Origin: Actinomycetota bacterium
GTDB lineage: Bacteria > Actinomycetota > Actinomycetes > S36-B12 > UBA5976
Assembly: GCA_947373075.1 (NCBI GenBank)
Contig: CANBWF010000034.1
Location: 1 to 12,409 of the forward strand
DNA: 12,409 nucleotides
Direction of reading: 5' to 3'
Below, in pieces: positions 1-6,768 of the stretch. A model generated the notes under the pieces. That model saw nothing but the letters and a program-made list of their open reading frames with translations. It was not told the origin of the DNA and did not search any database. The translations under genes were made by a program, and so were the position numbers. The first letter of the stretch is position 1. Each line of letters begins with the position of its first letter.

Positions 1-3000
1 CTGCCCTTGCTCCGGTTTGGCTAGGTGCAAATACTTTTGCCCTAACAGTTGCTACTGCAAAGTCAATTTTGATTCCAGCAGCTGGCGCTGTTCCTGCAGT
101 ATCAGGGTTGGTAAATGTTAATGCAGCTACGATTTCGGGTGCAGTTACAGATAGTTTCCAAGCGTTAATGTCAGGTGTAACCGTGCAGTTAATTGCTACA
201 AACGGTGACGTGGTTTCTGAAACAACCACACTCGAAGATGGAACCTATTCCTTCATCCAGGTAGTACCAGGAACCTACAACTTCCGATTTGCTGCTGAAC
301 GATTCTCTGACAAGGTTGTCCGCACAGTCGTGATTGCGGCTGGCGCAACAGCTACCCAAGATGCGGTACTAGATTCTGCATCCGGTATTTCTGGTCGAGT
401 ACTTGGCTCAGGTGCATCTACATCGCTGCAGATCGCTGGCGTACGCCAACGCGGTTCTAGTGCAGACATTTCAGATACACCAGTTGCTGGTGCCACTGTT
501 GGTTTGTATGCGGCGAATGGATCTGGTCTAACTGCACTGCGCACTGAAGTAACTGATGAAAACGGTTACTACAACTTCTCCGGTCTAGTTCCAGGTTCAT
601 ACCGAATTCGAATCGACGGCACAACAGCAACACCGCCGGCTGAGCGTGTTTGGTACGCGGGTCCACAGGCCAATGCCACAGCATTTGCTGATGCAACCAC
701 AGTTGAAGCAGTACGTGGAGAACTTTCAACTGATGTTGATCCAGCACCAATTAAGTTCTGGTCAGCATTCGATGGCGTGATTAAAGCTGGTGCTTTAGCA
801 GTTAGCGGCGCTACCGTGACTTTGGTTCCAGTTGTTAAGGGCGAGGCTATTGAAGGCCAGAGCGATGCAGATGGTTTCATCAGCGTCTACGCCCCAGATG
901 GTGACTACCGGGTAAAAATTGCCGCAGCTGGTTACCCAGGTGGTTACGTAAGCGATACTGACAGTGGCGTTGTGCTAGATGCACTTGCAGCGAACGCAAC
1001 CGTGTTGCGTATTGCTGATGGCGCCGCAGTATTCACTTCAGGTTTGGATCTTATGAGTGATCCACTAGACCTTGCGTCAATCGGTGGATCGCTTCAGGTA
1101 CAGGTACTAGATGGAACCACTGTGCTAACAGAAGGCACCGTCACTGTTTACAACCGCGCTGGTGAAGTTGTCGCTTACACCGATAGTGCAACCGGCGGTG
1201 TATTCAATATTGATGGCCTACGGGGCGAGTACAAGGTGAGTTACGAACTGCCTGGCAGTTACGCGCTTACCTTCGTTGGTGGCACAAAGACAGCAGCAGA
1301 TCCAAAGACTGCGCTAGTTAAGGTCCGTGACAAACTCACAACCAAAACAGCGATTAACGCAGTTGCTCTGCCGAAGTTCACCGTTAATGTGAAATCAGGT
1401 AATGCAGCATACGCGCAGCCGGTAACGGTTAATGTTTTCCAGTTGGACGGAAAAGCCTGGAAGATCCAGCCAGATCTTGGTGGGACAACCTTCACTGGTA
1501 GTTACGTATTTGGTGTGACACGTGGCGAAAGCTACCGCGTCCAAGTCGTTCCAGATGACTTGAATACCTCAAGTGCTTGGGTTGGAAACGCAAATGCGCT
1601 TTCAATCGACACCGCTACAACATATGCAGTCCCAGCGACTGGCAACGCTCCAGTTTTGCCAGCAGTTAGTTTGCTAGGCGCAGTTCAAGTAACAGTGCCA
1701 CTGACTAACAGTCGTGAGGTTGCACTTGAAAATGTTGTTGCGCATCTTGAAGTAACTCAAGGTGGAAAGTTCGTTGAGTTCGATGCGCAGCCGCTAGGAA
1801 CTCTAGAGTCTTTGGCAACAAGCACCGTTGTTGTGAGTCATGTCCCAGCAAGTATGTTCCCAATTCGAGTCACCGGAACCAGCAGCAATTCAGCTGAAGT
1901 TTCATGGACTTCGCAGGCAGGCGTACCGACTGGCAACGTAACTTCTGACACGCTTACCTTCAGCGAAATTTCTATCCCAGCTGTTCTAACGGGTTCCATT
2001 AAGACTCTTGATGGTGATGCTATGAGTGGTCAAACAGTGACACTTGTTACTGACGAAGGCGACGAATATGCTTCAACCCAAACAGATGAATCAGGTAACT
2101 ACTCCTTCGCTGATCTTCCGCTTGGTGTTCACTTCACTGTTTCAAGTCAGCCAGAATCTGGTTTCCTTGTGCCGGTCGGTGATTCTGATTTCACCGGACG
2201 AAGTGGTGATGTGCTAGACATTAGTTTTGTTCAGCACTACTCAGTGACCTTTGCTGGTGTCGTGCTAGATGCAGAAGGCAATCCTCGAGCCGACGCTCTG
2301 GTAAATGTTTACCGCTTGAGTGGATCTAAGTTGGACATCCAAAACGATGATGTTTACCCTGTCTATACAGATTCAGACGGTAACTGGACCTTTGACGGTG
2401 CCCAATTCGGCGCTGAAGTTGGCAAGTATGCTTTCTTCGCGGATGGTTTGGATTCTGATTTCTCACCGGCTTACTTAGGTGACGCTGATTGTGCAAGTTC
2501 AGATACTTTGCCAGACCCAAATACCTCGTGTGCAGCCGCCACGCCAGATAAGGCAGCGGTAATCACCACCAATAAGGACCTTCAGTCTCTTGAAACCATC
2601 ACTTTGGTTCTTGGTGCTGCTGATAAAACCGCACCGACCGGTGTGAAAATCACAAAGGCTCCATTGGCCACAACTACTGTGACTCCGGTCTGGCAGTGGG
2701 CAGGTAAAGACAGCGTCGATGGAACAGCACTTCGTTCCGAAGTGGAAATTGCATCAGCTGCTTACGGCAAGCCAATGAGTTCTTGGTCTGATCCAATTGA
2801 TGTGACTGGAACTAGTTACAGCATCGCTGGTGTTCGAGGAACTACTTACTGTCTATCCGCCCGATTAGTTGATAAGTCAGGCAATGCCTCTGCATTCACT
2901 GCGCCAAGCTGTACCACCGTTGCAATGGATGACACTGCAATGAAGCCTGCGAAGGCTGCACTATGGTCACAGGTTGCGGTCAAGGGATCATTCCTTGGCA

Positions 3001-3338
3001 AGGTAACTGCTGCTAAGAAGAACTCTAAGTCAGCAGTTCTGAACATTACTAAGGCAGCAGCTGGTAAGTCACTATGTATCTACTACGTAACCGGCGCTAA
3101 GTTTGGTGCGTTTACGGTAACAGTCAACGGCAAGAAGCTTGGCCAGCCAGTTAAGACGACGGGCAAGGCTGGAGTGATTAAGTCAATCTGTTACGTAACT
3201 GCAATCAAGGCAACATCCAAGATTGTGATTACAGTGCCTAAGGCAGGTAACGGTGTTCAAATTGATGGTTACGCGATTACCCTCGCAAAGCCAGCAGCAC
3301 CAGTGCCACCGGCAGCCTCGTTTAAAAACCAGAAGTAA
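1..3338 (+). CDS. Large exported repeat protein with carboxypeptidase-regulatory-like domains, 5'-truncated
   Basis: Reading frame 3 is open from the window edge to a TAA at 3336-3338, giving 1111 visible residues. The TTG at 69 is not a credible start, because coding continues upstream of it with the tail of another repeat. At least seven beta-sandwich units of the CarboxypepD_reg/CnaB-like type can be picked out, at about 132-305, 387-656, 768-953, 1080-1268, 1374-1583, 1983-2198 and 2244-2477. The clearer ones carry the family signature of a D/E-x-G-x-Y/F-x-F strand, then PGxY or PLGxH (for example DENGYYNFSGLVPGSY). A strand-rich insert follows unit five (about 1674-1916), a fibronectin-III-like domain lies at 2625-2921, and a C-terminal beta domain at 2946-3290. 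The first two thirds lack cysteine; the last third has six, in three pairs. No LPXTG motif or C-terminal membrane anchor is present. A surface or secreted adhesin-like scaffold is inferred; ligand unknown. Confidence 0.85.
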   Translation, partial: ALAPVWLGANTFALTVATAKSILIPAAGAVPAVSGLVNVNAATISGAVTDSFQALMSGVTVQLIATNGDVVSETTTLEDGTYSFIQVVPGTYNFRFAAERFSDKVVRTVVIAAGATATQDAVLDSASGISGRVLGSGASTSLQIAGVRQRGSSADISDTPVAGATVGLYAANGSGLTALRTEVTDENGYYNFSGLVPGSYRIRIDGTTATPPAERVWYAGPQANATAFADATTVEAVRGELSTDVDPAPIKFWSAFDGVIKAGALAVSGATVTLVPVVKGEAIEGQSDADGFISVYAPDGDYRVKIAAAGYPGGYVSDTDSGVVLDALAANATVLRIADGAAVFTSGLDLMSDPLDLASIGGSLQVQVLDGTTVLTEGTVTVYNRAGEVVAYTDSATGGVFNIDGLRGEYKVSYELPGSYALTFVGGTKTAADPKTALVKVRDKLTTKTAINAVALPKFTVNVKSGNAAYAQPVTVNVFQLDGKAWKIQPDLGGTTFTGSYVFGVTRGESYRVQVVPDDLNTSSAWVGNANALSIDTATTYAVPATGNAPVLPAVSLLGAVQVTVPLTNSREVALENVVAHLEVTQGGKFVEFDAQPLGTLESLATSTVVVSHVPASMFPIRVTGTSSNSAEVSWTSQAGVPTGNVTSDTLTFSEISIPAVLTGSIKTLDGDAMSGQTVTLVTDEGDEYASTQTDESGNYSFADLPLGVHFTVSSQPESGFLVPVGDSDFTGRSGDVLDISFVQHYSVTFAGVVLDAEGNPRADALVNVYRLSGSKLDIQNDDVYPVYTDSDGNWTFDGAQFGAEVGKYAFFADGLDSDFSPAYLGDADCASSDTLPDPNTSCAAATPDKAAVITTNKDLQSLETITLVLGAADKTAPTGVKITKAPLATTTVTPVWQWAGKDSVDGTALRSEVEIASAAYGKPMSSWSDPIDVTGTSYSIAGVRGTTYCLSARLVDKSGNASAFTAPSCTTVAMDDTAMKPAKAALWSQVAVKGSFLGKVTAAKKNSKSAVLNITKAAAGKSLCIYYVTGAKFGAFTVTVNGKKLGQPVKTTGKAGVIKSICYVTAIKATSKIVITVPKAGNGVQIDGYAITLAKPAAPVPPAASFKNQK

Positions 3339-4025
3339 TTAAGGCGAAAGGCGGGTTACTTGCCAGGCATCAGCTTGGTTAAGTAGCCCGCTTTCGTTTG
3401 TGCGCACAAACTTCAAGCGGTCGTGCAAGCGCGAACGGCGACCTTGCCAGAACTCCATACTTCTAACTGTTATTAGATATCCGCCCCAATGCTCAGGTAA
3501 CGGGATATCGCTACCTTCAGGAAACTGGACTTCGAGATCTTTCATCTGATTCTCTAGTTCTAATCGGCTACTTATTTTTTGTGATTGCTCACTGATGTGA
3601 GCGGCAAGTTGTGATTTGTGTGGTCTGGTTTTGAAATAGTTTGCGGACTCTTCTCGACTCACTTTTGTTACGGAGCCAGTGGCGATAACTTGCCGATGCA
3701 ATACGTACCATGGGAAGACAACGCTAACATTTGGATTTTGGTCGAGGTCATGCGCTTTTTGCGACTGGTAGTTAGTGAAGAAAACTAGCCCAGAAGTGCT
3801 CAAACTTTTTAACAGTACGGTTCGGGAATGAACTTCACCTGAATCGTCCACGGTCGAAAGCACCATGGCGTTGGGTTCTGGGATGGCCTCTGGTCCAGCT
3901 TCAATTGCATCCGAGAGCCAATTGTTGAATTGAGTATATGGATTATCGGCAAGCGAATCTTCGGTAAGTTCAAATTTCTCGTAGGAAATTCGCATGTCAG
4001 CTAAATTCTGTTCGATTTGCTCCAT
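3339..4025 (-). CDS. pdxH: Pyridoxamine/pyridoxine 5'-phosphate oxidase
   Basis: This is the FMN-dependent cytosolic enzyme that oxidises PNP or PMP to pyridoxal 5'-phosphate (B6 synthesis and salvage). The ATG at 4025 gives 228 aa, close to the usual 210-230. The N-terminal MRISYEKFELTEDSL block is followed by the FMN-binding RTVLLK (residues 68-73), FFTNYQSQK (82-90), the PHKSQLAAHISEQS segment (135-148) and the C-terminal EFWQGRRSRLHDR (191-203), whose Arg and His bind substrate phosphate and ring in the family. The ending TRLSP matches the conserved RLxP terminus, so the protein is complete. A GTG at 4058 in the same frame overlaps the phrB stop by one base and would add 11 residues. I prefer the ATG because an AGGA lies 10 nt upstream and the GTG has no clear ribosome binding site. 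It is probably cotranscribed with phrB, and its 3' end abuts the convergent gene. Confidence 0.93.
   Translation of the reverse strand: MEQIEQNLADMRISYEKFELTEDSLADNPYTQFNNWLSDAIEAGPEAIPEPNAMVLSTVDDSGEVHSRTVLLKSLSTSGLVFFTNYQSQKAHDLDQNPNVSVVFPWYVLHRQVIATGSVTKVSREESANYFKTRPHKSQLAAHISEQSQKISSRLELENQMKDLEVQFPEGSDIPLPEHWGGYLITVRSMEFWQGRRSRLHDRLKFVRTNESGLLNQADAWQVTRLSP
3345..3396 (+). terminator. Hairpin terminator of the repeat-protein gene, inside the pdxH 3' end
   Basis: Bases 3345-3361 pair with 3381-3396 (about 16 bp, one bulged G and one G-U). The 19-nt interior can pair further (3362-3368 with 3373-3379), so the whole element is nearly one long hairpin. It starts seven bases after the stop codon of the + gene and is followed by TTTGTG, a short and imperfect U tract. 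The same bases encode the last residues of PdxH on the other strand. The structure is seen directly; the terminator role is inferred. Confidence 0.55.
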
Positions 4026-4057
4026 AGTAGAAGTGTCCTGCAAAAATTGACTGTGCA

Positions 4058-5491
4058 CTACTCGAAACTTTGAATTAGTTTGCTCTGATCATTTTCTCTT
4101 GGGTTTACCGCGCTTTGCACTTTACCTTTTGGCAGCTTCTCTAACCGAGCGAGTGCCTCAATGCGCTCTTGTGCATGATTAACAATTGGCTCTGGGTATC
4201 CATGAATTAATCCATCTATAACGAGCGATGGTTCATGCACGGCGGGGCCATCGATATGTCGAAGTTCAGGGATGAATTGACGGACGTAATCTCCATTTGG
4301 ATCGAACTTGATTGCCTGCCCAGTTGGGTTAAAGACGCGATAGTAAGGTGAAGCATCTGTGCCGCACCCAGCGGTCCACTGCCACCCGTGACTGTTAGAT
4401 GCAACATCAAAATCGGTTAGCCACTGGGCAAAATGTTCGGCCCCAAGCGTCCATTCAAGGTGCAGGTCTTTAATCAAGAAAGAAGCCACCACCATTCGAA
4501 CTCGGTTGTGCATCCAGCCAGTTGTTCGAAGTTGGCGCATCCCAGCATCAACAAGTGGGTATCCAGTGTTGCCAGTGGCCCATGCGTTGAAACGTTGTGC
4601 AGCTAAATCGCCAGTGTCATAATCCATGGCTTTGTATGCCACGTTGTAGTACCCCGTAGTGGTGTCTGGGCGATTGAAAAGAATGTCTGCATAGAATTCA
4701 CGCCAAGCGATTTCTTTTCGAAAAACTTCATGGCCCGGGGAATCATCTAAATCAGCCAGCAAAGTCCGGGGATGCACTTCGCCAAAGCGAAGCGCAGTGC
4801 TGAGCATCGAAGTTCCATCAATATCGGGGCGGTTTCGATTGTCTGCATAGTCTGCGATTGCAGTTTCCTTGAAATATTCCCAACGCGCAAGCACGGCTGT
4901 TTCGCCGGCAGCTGGCAAGGTGAAATTGTCGATTTCAGGTAAGTCTGGGAATTGATCACTTGGAATATTAGAAATCCAATCCTGATTTCCAACAGCCGCG
5001 CTCGCTGGCACGCGCCAACCATGTTTGAGCCAGTTTTTGTAAAAGGGCGTGTAGACCTTGTAGAAAGTTCCATCATCTTTAGTAACTCGACCTGGAGCTA
5101 CGGCGTAAGCAGAGCCAGTAAAGGTTAACTCTCGGCCAGCCGCCTCAAGCGCGGCTGCAACTTGGGCATCGCGAGCAATGGCATTGGGAGTATGTAGCTG
5201 TGCGGCATGAACATTTGTTGCCCCAATTTGGGCTGCTAAATCTGGGACAATTTGCCTGGCGTCGCCATATTTGATTACCAAGGCGCCACCCAGGGACTCA
5301 TTCAGACTTTTAAGCGAACTAGCTAAATAATGTTTTTGTACTGGACTCATGGCTGCCCAAGTTCGTGGCCCAAGCACATAAACGGGCAAAACCTTGGCTT
5401 GCTTGTCTGTCTGCGACTGAGCAATTGCGGCAGCCAGCGCTGGGTTATCGGCTAAGCGTAAATCGCGGCGAAACCACATAATCTGACTCAT
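4058..5491 (-). CDS. phrB: Deoxyribodipyrimidine photolyase (class I, PhrB type)
   Basis: The 477-aa protein is the size of class I CPD photolyases, flavoproteins that split UV-induced pyrimidine dimers using blue light. The N-terminal Rossmann-like antenna domain opens with MWFRRDLRLADNPAL (residues 5-19). The FAD domain holds TSMLSTALRFGEVHPR (227-242), FRKEIAWREFY (257-267), GYPLVDAGMRQL (310-321), TGWMHNRVRM (324-333) and GWQWTAGCGTDASPYYRVFNP (starting at 369). Asn366 corresponds to E. coli Asn378 near the flavin N5. Trp370 and Trp347 match E. coli Trp382 and Trp359 of the electron chain; the position of the third, outer Trp306 is not obviously Trp here. The antenna cofactor (MTHF or a deazaflavin) cannot be told from sequence. 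Residues 455-477 form a polar tail. No strong Shine-Dalgarno is present; see the TACCGT element. pdxH follows directly. A cryptochrome-like role is less likely given the intact CPD-photolyase motifs. Confidence 0.93.
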   Translation of the reverse strand: MSQIMWFRRDLRLADNPALAAAIAQSQTDKQAKVLPVYVLGPRTWAAMSPVQKHYLASSLKSLNESLGGALVIKYGDARQIVPDLAAQIGATNVHAAQLHTPNAIARDAQVAAALEAAGRELTFTGSAYAVAPGRVTKDDGTFYKVYTPFYKNWLKHGWRVPASAAVGNQDWISNIPSDQFPDLPEIDNFTLPAAGETAVLARWEYFKETAIADYADNRNRPDIDGTSMLSTALRFGEVHPRTLLADLDDSPGHEVFRKEIAWREFYADILFNRPDTTTGYYNVAYKAMDYDTGDLAAQRFNAWATGNTGYPLVDAGMRQLRTTGWMHNRVRMVVASFLIKDLHLEWTLGAEHFAQWLTDFDVASNSHGWQWTAGCGTDASPYYRVFNPTGQAIKFDPNGDYVRQFIPELRHIDGPAVHEPSLVIDGLIHGYPEPIVNHAQERIEALARLEKLPKGKVQSAVNPRENDQSKLIQSFE

Positions 5492-5497
5492 ATCTCT

Positions 5498-5503
5498 ACG
5501 GTA
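5498..5503 (-). promoter_or_regulatory. Candidate -10 element giving a leaderless phrB mRNA
   Basis: On the minus strand TACCGT is followed by six bases and then the phrB ATG. This fits the TANNNT-N6/7-RTG layout of leaderless actinobacterial promoters. There is no convincing -35, and a weak GAG five bases upstream of the ATG could instead act as a ribosome binding site. Confidence 0.3.
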
Positions 5504-5590
5504 TTGGCATTGCTCTGACTGTGCAGAGGCAGGGGCAAATTGCTCGGATTAGTGCTGATTTAAATGTGGCATAAGTCGCACTTTCGCAAT

Positions 5591-5611
5591 TTTGGACAAA
5601 AAATTTGGACA
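5591..5611. repeat. Tandem direct repeat TTTGGACA, 13-bp spacing
   Basis: TTTGGACA occurs at 5591-5598 and again at 5604-5611, embedded in A/T-rich sequence in the divergent region between phrB and the riboswitch leader. Two copies about one helical turn apart could be an operator for a dimeric regulator. No regulator is identified, and the match may be chance. Confidence 0.3.
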
Positions 5612-5695
5612 GAAAAGCCTGATTTCAATGGGGAAAAGCGGATTTTAGCCGCTGGCTCGGAGGGTTGGTGGCAAAGTCTTGGCACTCGTCTGGGC

Positions 5696-5701
5696 TAAAA
5701 T
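5696..5701 (+). promoter_or_regulatory. Candidate -10 box for the riboswitch-nlpC transcript
   Basis: TAAAAT differs by one base from TATAAT and lies about 10 nt upstream of the first structured bases of the c-di-AMP riboswitch, where transcription should begin. No good -35 hexamer sits at 17 bp; TTGGCA at 5679-5684 is only 11 bp away. Confidence 0.45.
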
Positions 5702-5710
5702 TGACCCACA

Positions 5711-5888
5711 AGGCTTCACACGAAGCCGATCGCAGGCGGTGCGCCAAATCTCACCAGCCGCCAGCGTCAACGAAACCGTGGTGAGAGTGGGGGACCCACA
5801 AGTAAGTGGTCGAAAGACCTAGGGGTGAAGTCAGGAAACTGACCGGTTGCTTCTCCAACCGAATCCGACAGCTCACTTCATCGGCGTT
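5711..5888 (+). promoter_or_regulatory. Cyclic di-AMP riboswitch (ydaO/yuaA class)
   Basis: The 178-nt leader carries conserved ydaO blocks: GGGGGACCCA (5789-5798), GGGGTGAAG (5822-5830) and CCGAATCCGACAGCT (5859-5873), the last typical of actinobacterial copies. Visible pairings include CTCACC 5750-5755 with GGTGAG 5780-5785, GTGGG 5787-5791 with CCCAC 5795-5799, two GAAA tetraloop hairpins (5808-5819 and 5830-5843), CGGTTG 5844-5849 with CAACCG 5856-5861, and a putative closing stem GCCGAT 5725-5730 with ATCGGC 5880-5885, only three bases before the Shine-Dalgarno. The class binds two c-di-AMP molecules and usually turns off cell-wall hydrolase or osmolyte genes, which fits the NlpC/P60 gene downstream. 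No intrinsic terminator follows before the start codon, so translational control is more likely than attenuation (inference). Confidence 0.88.
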
Positions 5889-5894
5889 AGGAGA
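5889..5894 (+). promoter_or_regulatory. Shine-Dalgarno of the NlpC/P60 gene, complementary to a riboswitch loop
   Basis: AGGAGA lies five bases before the ATG at 5900. GGAGAA (5890-5895) is the exact complement of TTCTCC (5851-5856). TTCTC of that sequence is in the six-base loop of the riboswitch hairpin 5844-5861, so the site could be masked by loop pairing. Confidence 0.7.
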
Positions 5895-5899
5895 ACTCT

Positions 5900-6655
5900 A
5901 TGTCCACTAAAGGACGCCGCGCGGCGACTAAACCGCTCGTTCGATTTGCTCGGTTAGCTGCAATTGCAACGACTACCGCAGTCCTAGCCGTTTCATTGGC
6001 TGGAGCGGGAGCGAATGCTGACCCTTCCGCATCGCCAACACCAAAGCCGCACTCTTCAGCACAGAAGTCAAGTGTCGCAACTTATTTAGAAACTCGCGCA
6101 ACCCGCGCAGCAGCATCTCGTGCCCGCAGAGTTATTTCATTGACGAAGTCAATTTCCCAAACTAAATACGCAATTGCGCATGCACATGTAGATGGTATGA
6201 AAGTACTTAAAATTGCTGCTCGCTACAAAGGTGTGCCTTACCGCGCTGGTGGTTCCACACCTCATGGATTCGATTGTTCAGGCTATACGCAATTTGTCTT
6301 CAATAAGATCGGCATCAGCTTGCCTCGCGTTGCACAGGATCAGTTGAAATGGACAACAAAAATTTCGGCTAAGAATGCCCGTCCAGGCGATCTAGTTTTC
6401 TACATGAGTGGTAACTATGCATACCACGCTGCAATATATGCGGGCAATGGCATGATTTGGCATGCACCTCGCACTGGAGAACGGGTTACGAAAGTCCATA
6501 TTGGCAATCATAAAGTGATTTACGGCAAGGTCCCCGCCAGTGTATTGGTCCCTGAACTGCAGAAGCATCTAACTCAATTAGAAACTGCCTTGACGTTTGT
6601 AACCAAAAAGCCGAAACATAAAGTAAAGAAAACAAAGGTTCACAAAACCAAATAA
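5900..6655 (+). CDS. Exported NlpC/P60 peptidoglycan endopeptidase
   Basis: The 251-aa protein starts with a signal peptide: basic residues 1-18, a hydrophobic core at about 19-36 and a likely cleavage after Ala-Asn-Ala at residue 40. A Pro/Ser/Thr-rich and then basic linker (41-100) precedes the C-terminal NlpC/P60 domain (about 101-215). The catalytic Cys126 sits in GFDCSGY, His176 in AYHAAIYAG and the third polar residue His188 in IWHAP, so the cysteine protease triad is intact. The family cleaves peptide crosslinks (D-Glu-diaminopimelate bonds) in the wall and acts in growth and cell separation. The last 16 residues are strongly basic (KKPKHKVKKTKVHKTK) and could hold the enzyme to anionic wall polymers. 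There is no SH3b or LysM domain. The ATG is fixed by the AGGAGA five bases upstream. Control by the c-di-AMP riboswitch leader is very likely. Confidence 0.93.
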   Translation: MSTKGRRAATKPLVRFARLAAIATTTAVLAVSLAGAGANADPSASPTPKPHSSAQKSSVATYLETRATRAAASRARRVISLTKSISQTKYAIAHAHVDGMKVLKIAARYKGVPYRAGGSTPHGFDCSGYTQFVFNKIGISLPRVAQDQLKWTTKISAKNARPGDLVFYMSGNYAYHAAIYAGNGMIWHAPRTGERVTKVHIGNHKVIYGKVPASVLVPELQKHLTQLETALTFVTKKPKHKVKKTKVHKTK

Positions 6656-6768
6656 TTTTCGATTTCAAACTTTAGTGACGCAATGATGTTTTAACCATGA
6701 ATATTCACTAAATTCTCGGCGCCATCTGTCAGACTTATTGACAACATAATTCAGTCCTAGGAGAACTG

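Noticed and set aside
69..71. TTG as the start of the large repeat protein
   Set aside because: The frame is open to the window edge and the upstream residues (PVWLGANTFA and following) look like the tail of a preceding repeat domain, so the gene is truncated, not started here.
457..750. Minus-strand open frames inside the repeat protein gene
   Set aside because: Low-complexity antisense frames in a gene with strong domain structure; no ribosome binding site or recognisable product.
1..3338. CRISPR array or tandem DNA repeat in the repeat protein gene
   Set aside because: The repeats are protein-level domains with diverged DNA; no regularly spaced identical DNA repeats are seen.
5637..5653. 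AGCGG-N7-CCGCT hairpin followed on the minus strand by TTTT, as a terminator
   Set aside because: Only a 5-bp stem, and no minus-strand gene ends nearby.
6698..6707. TGAATATTCA palindrome as an operator
   Set aside because: A single A/T-rich 10-bp palindrome is expected by chance in this composition, with no second copy nearby.
6738..6750. TTGACA (6738-6743) and CATAAT (6745-6750) as a promoter for the DUF11 gene
   Set aside because: The hexamers are nearly adjacent, and a -10 box 17 bp after TTGACA would fall on the ribosome binding site.
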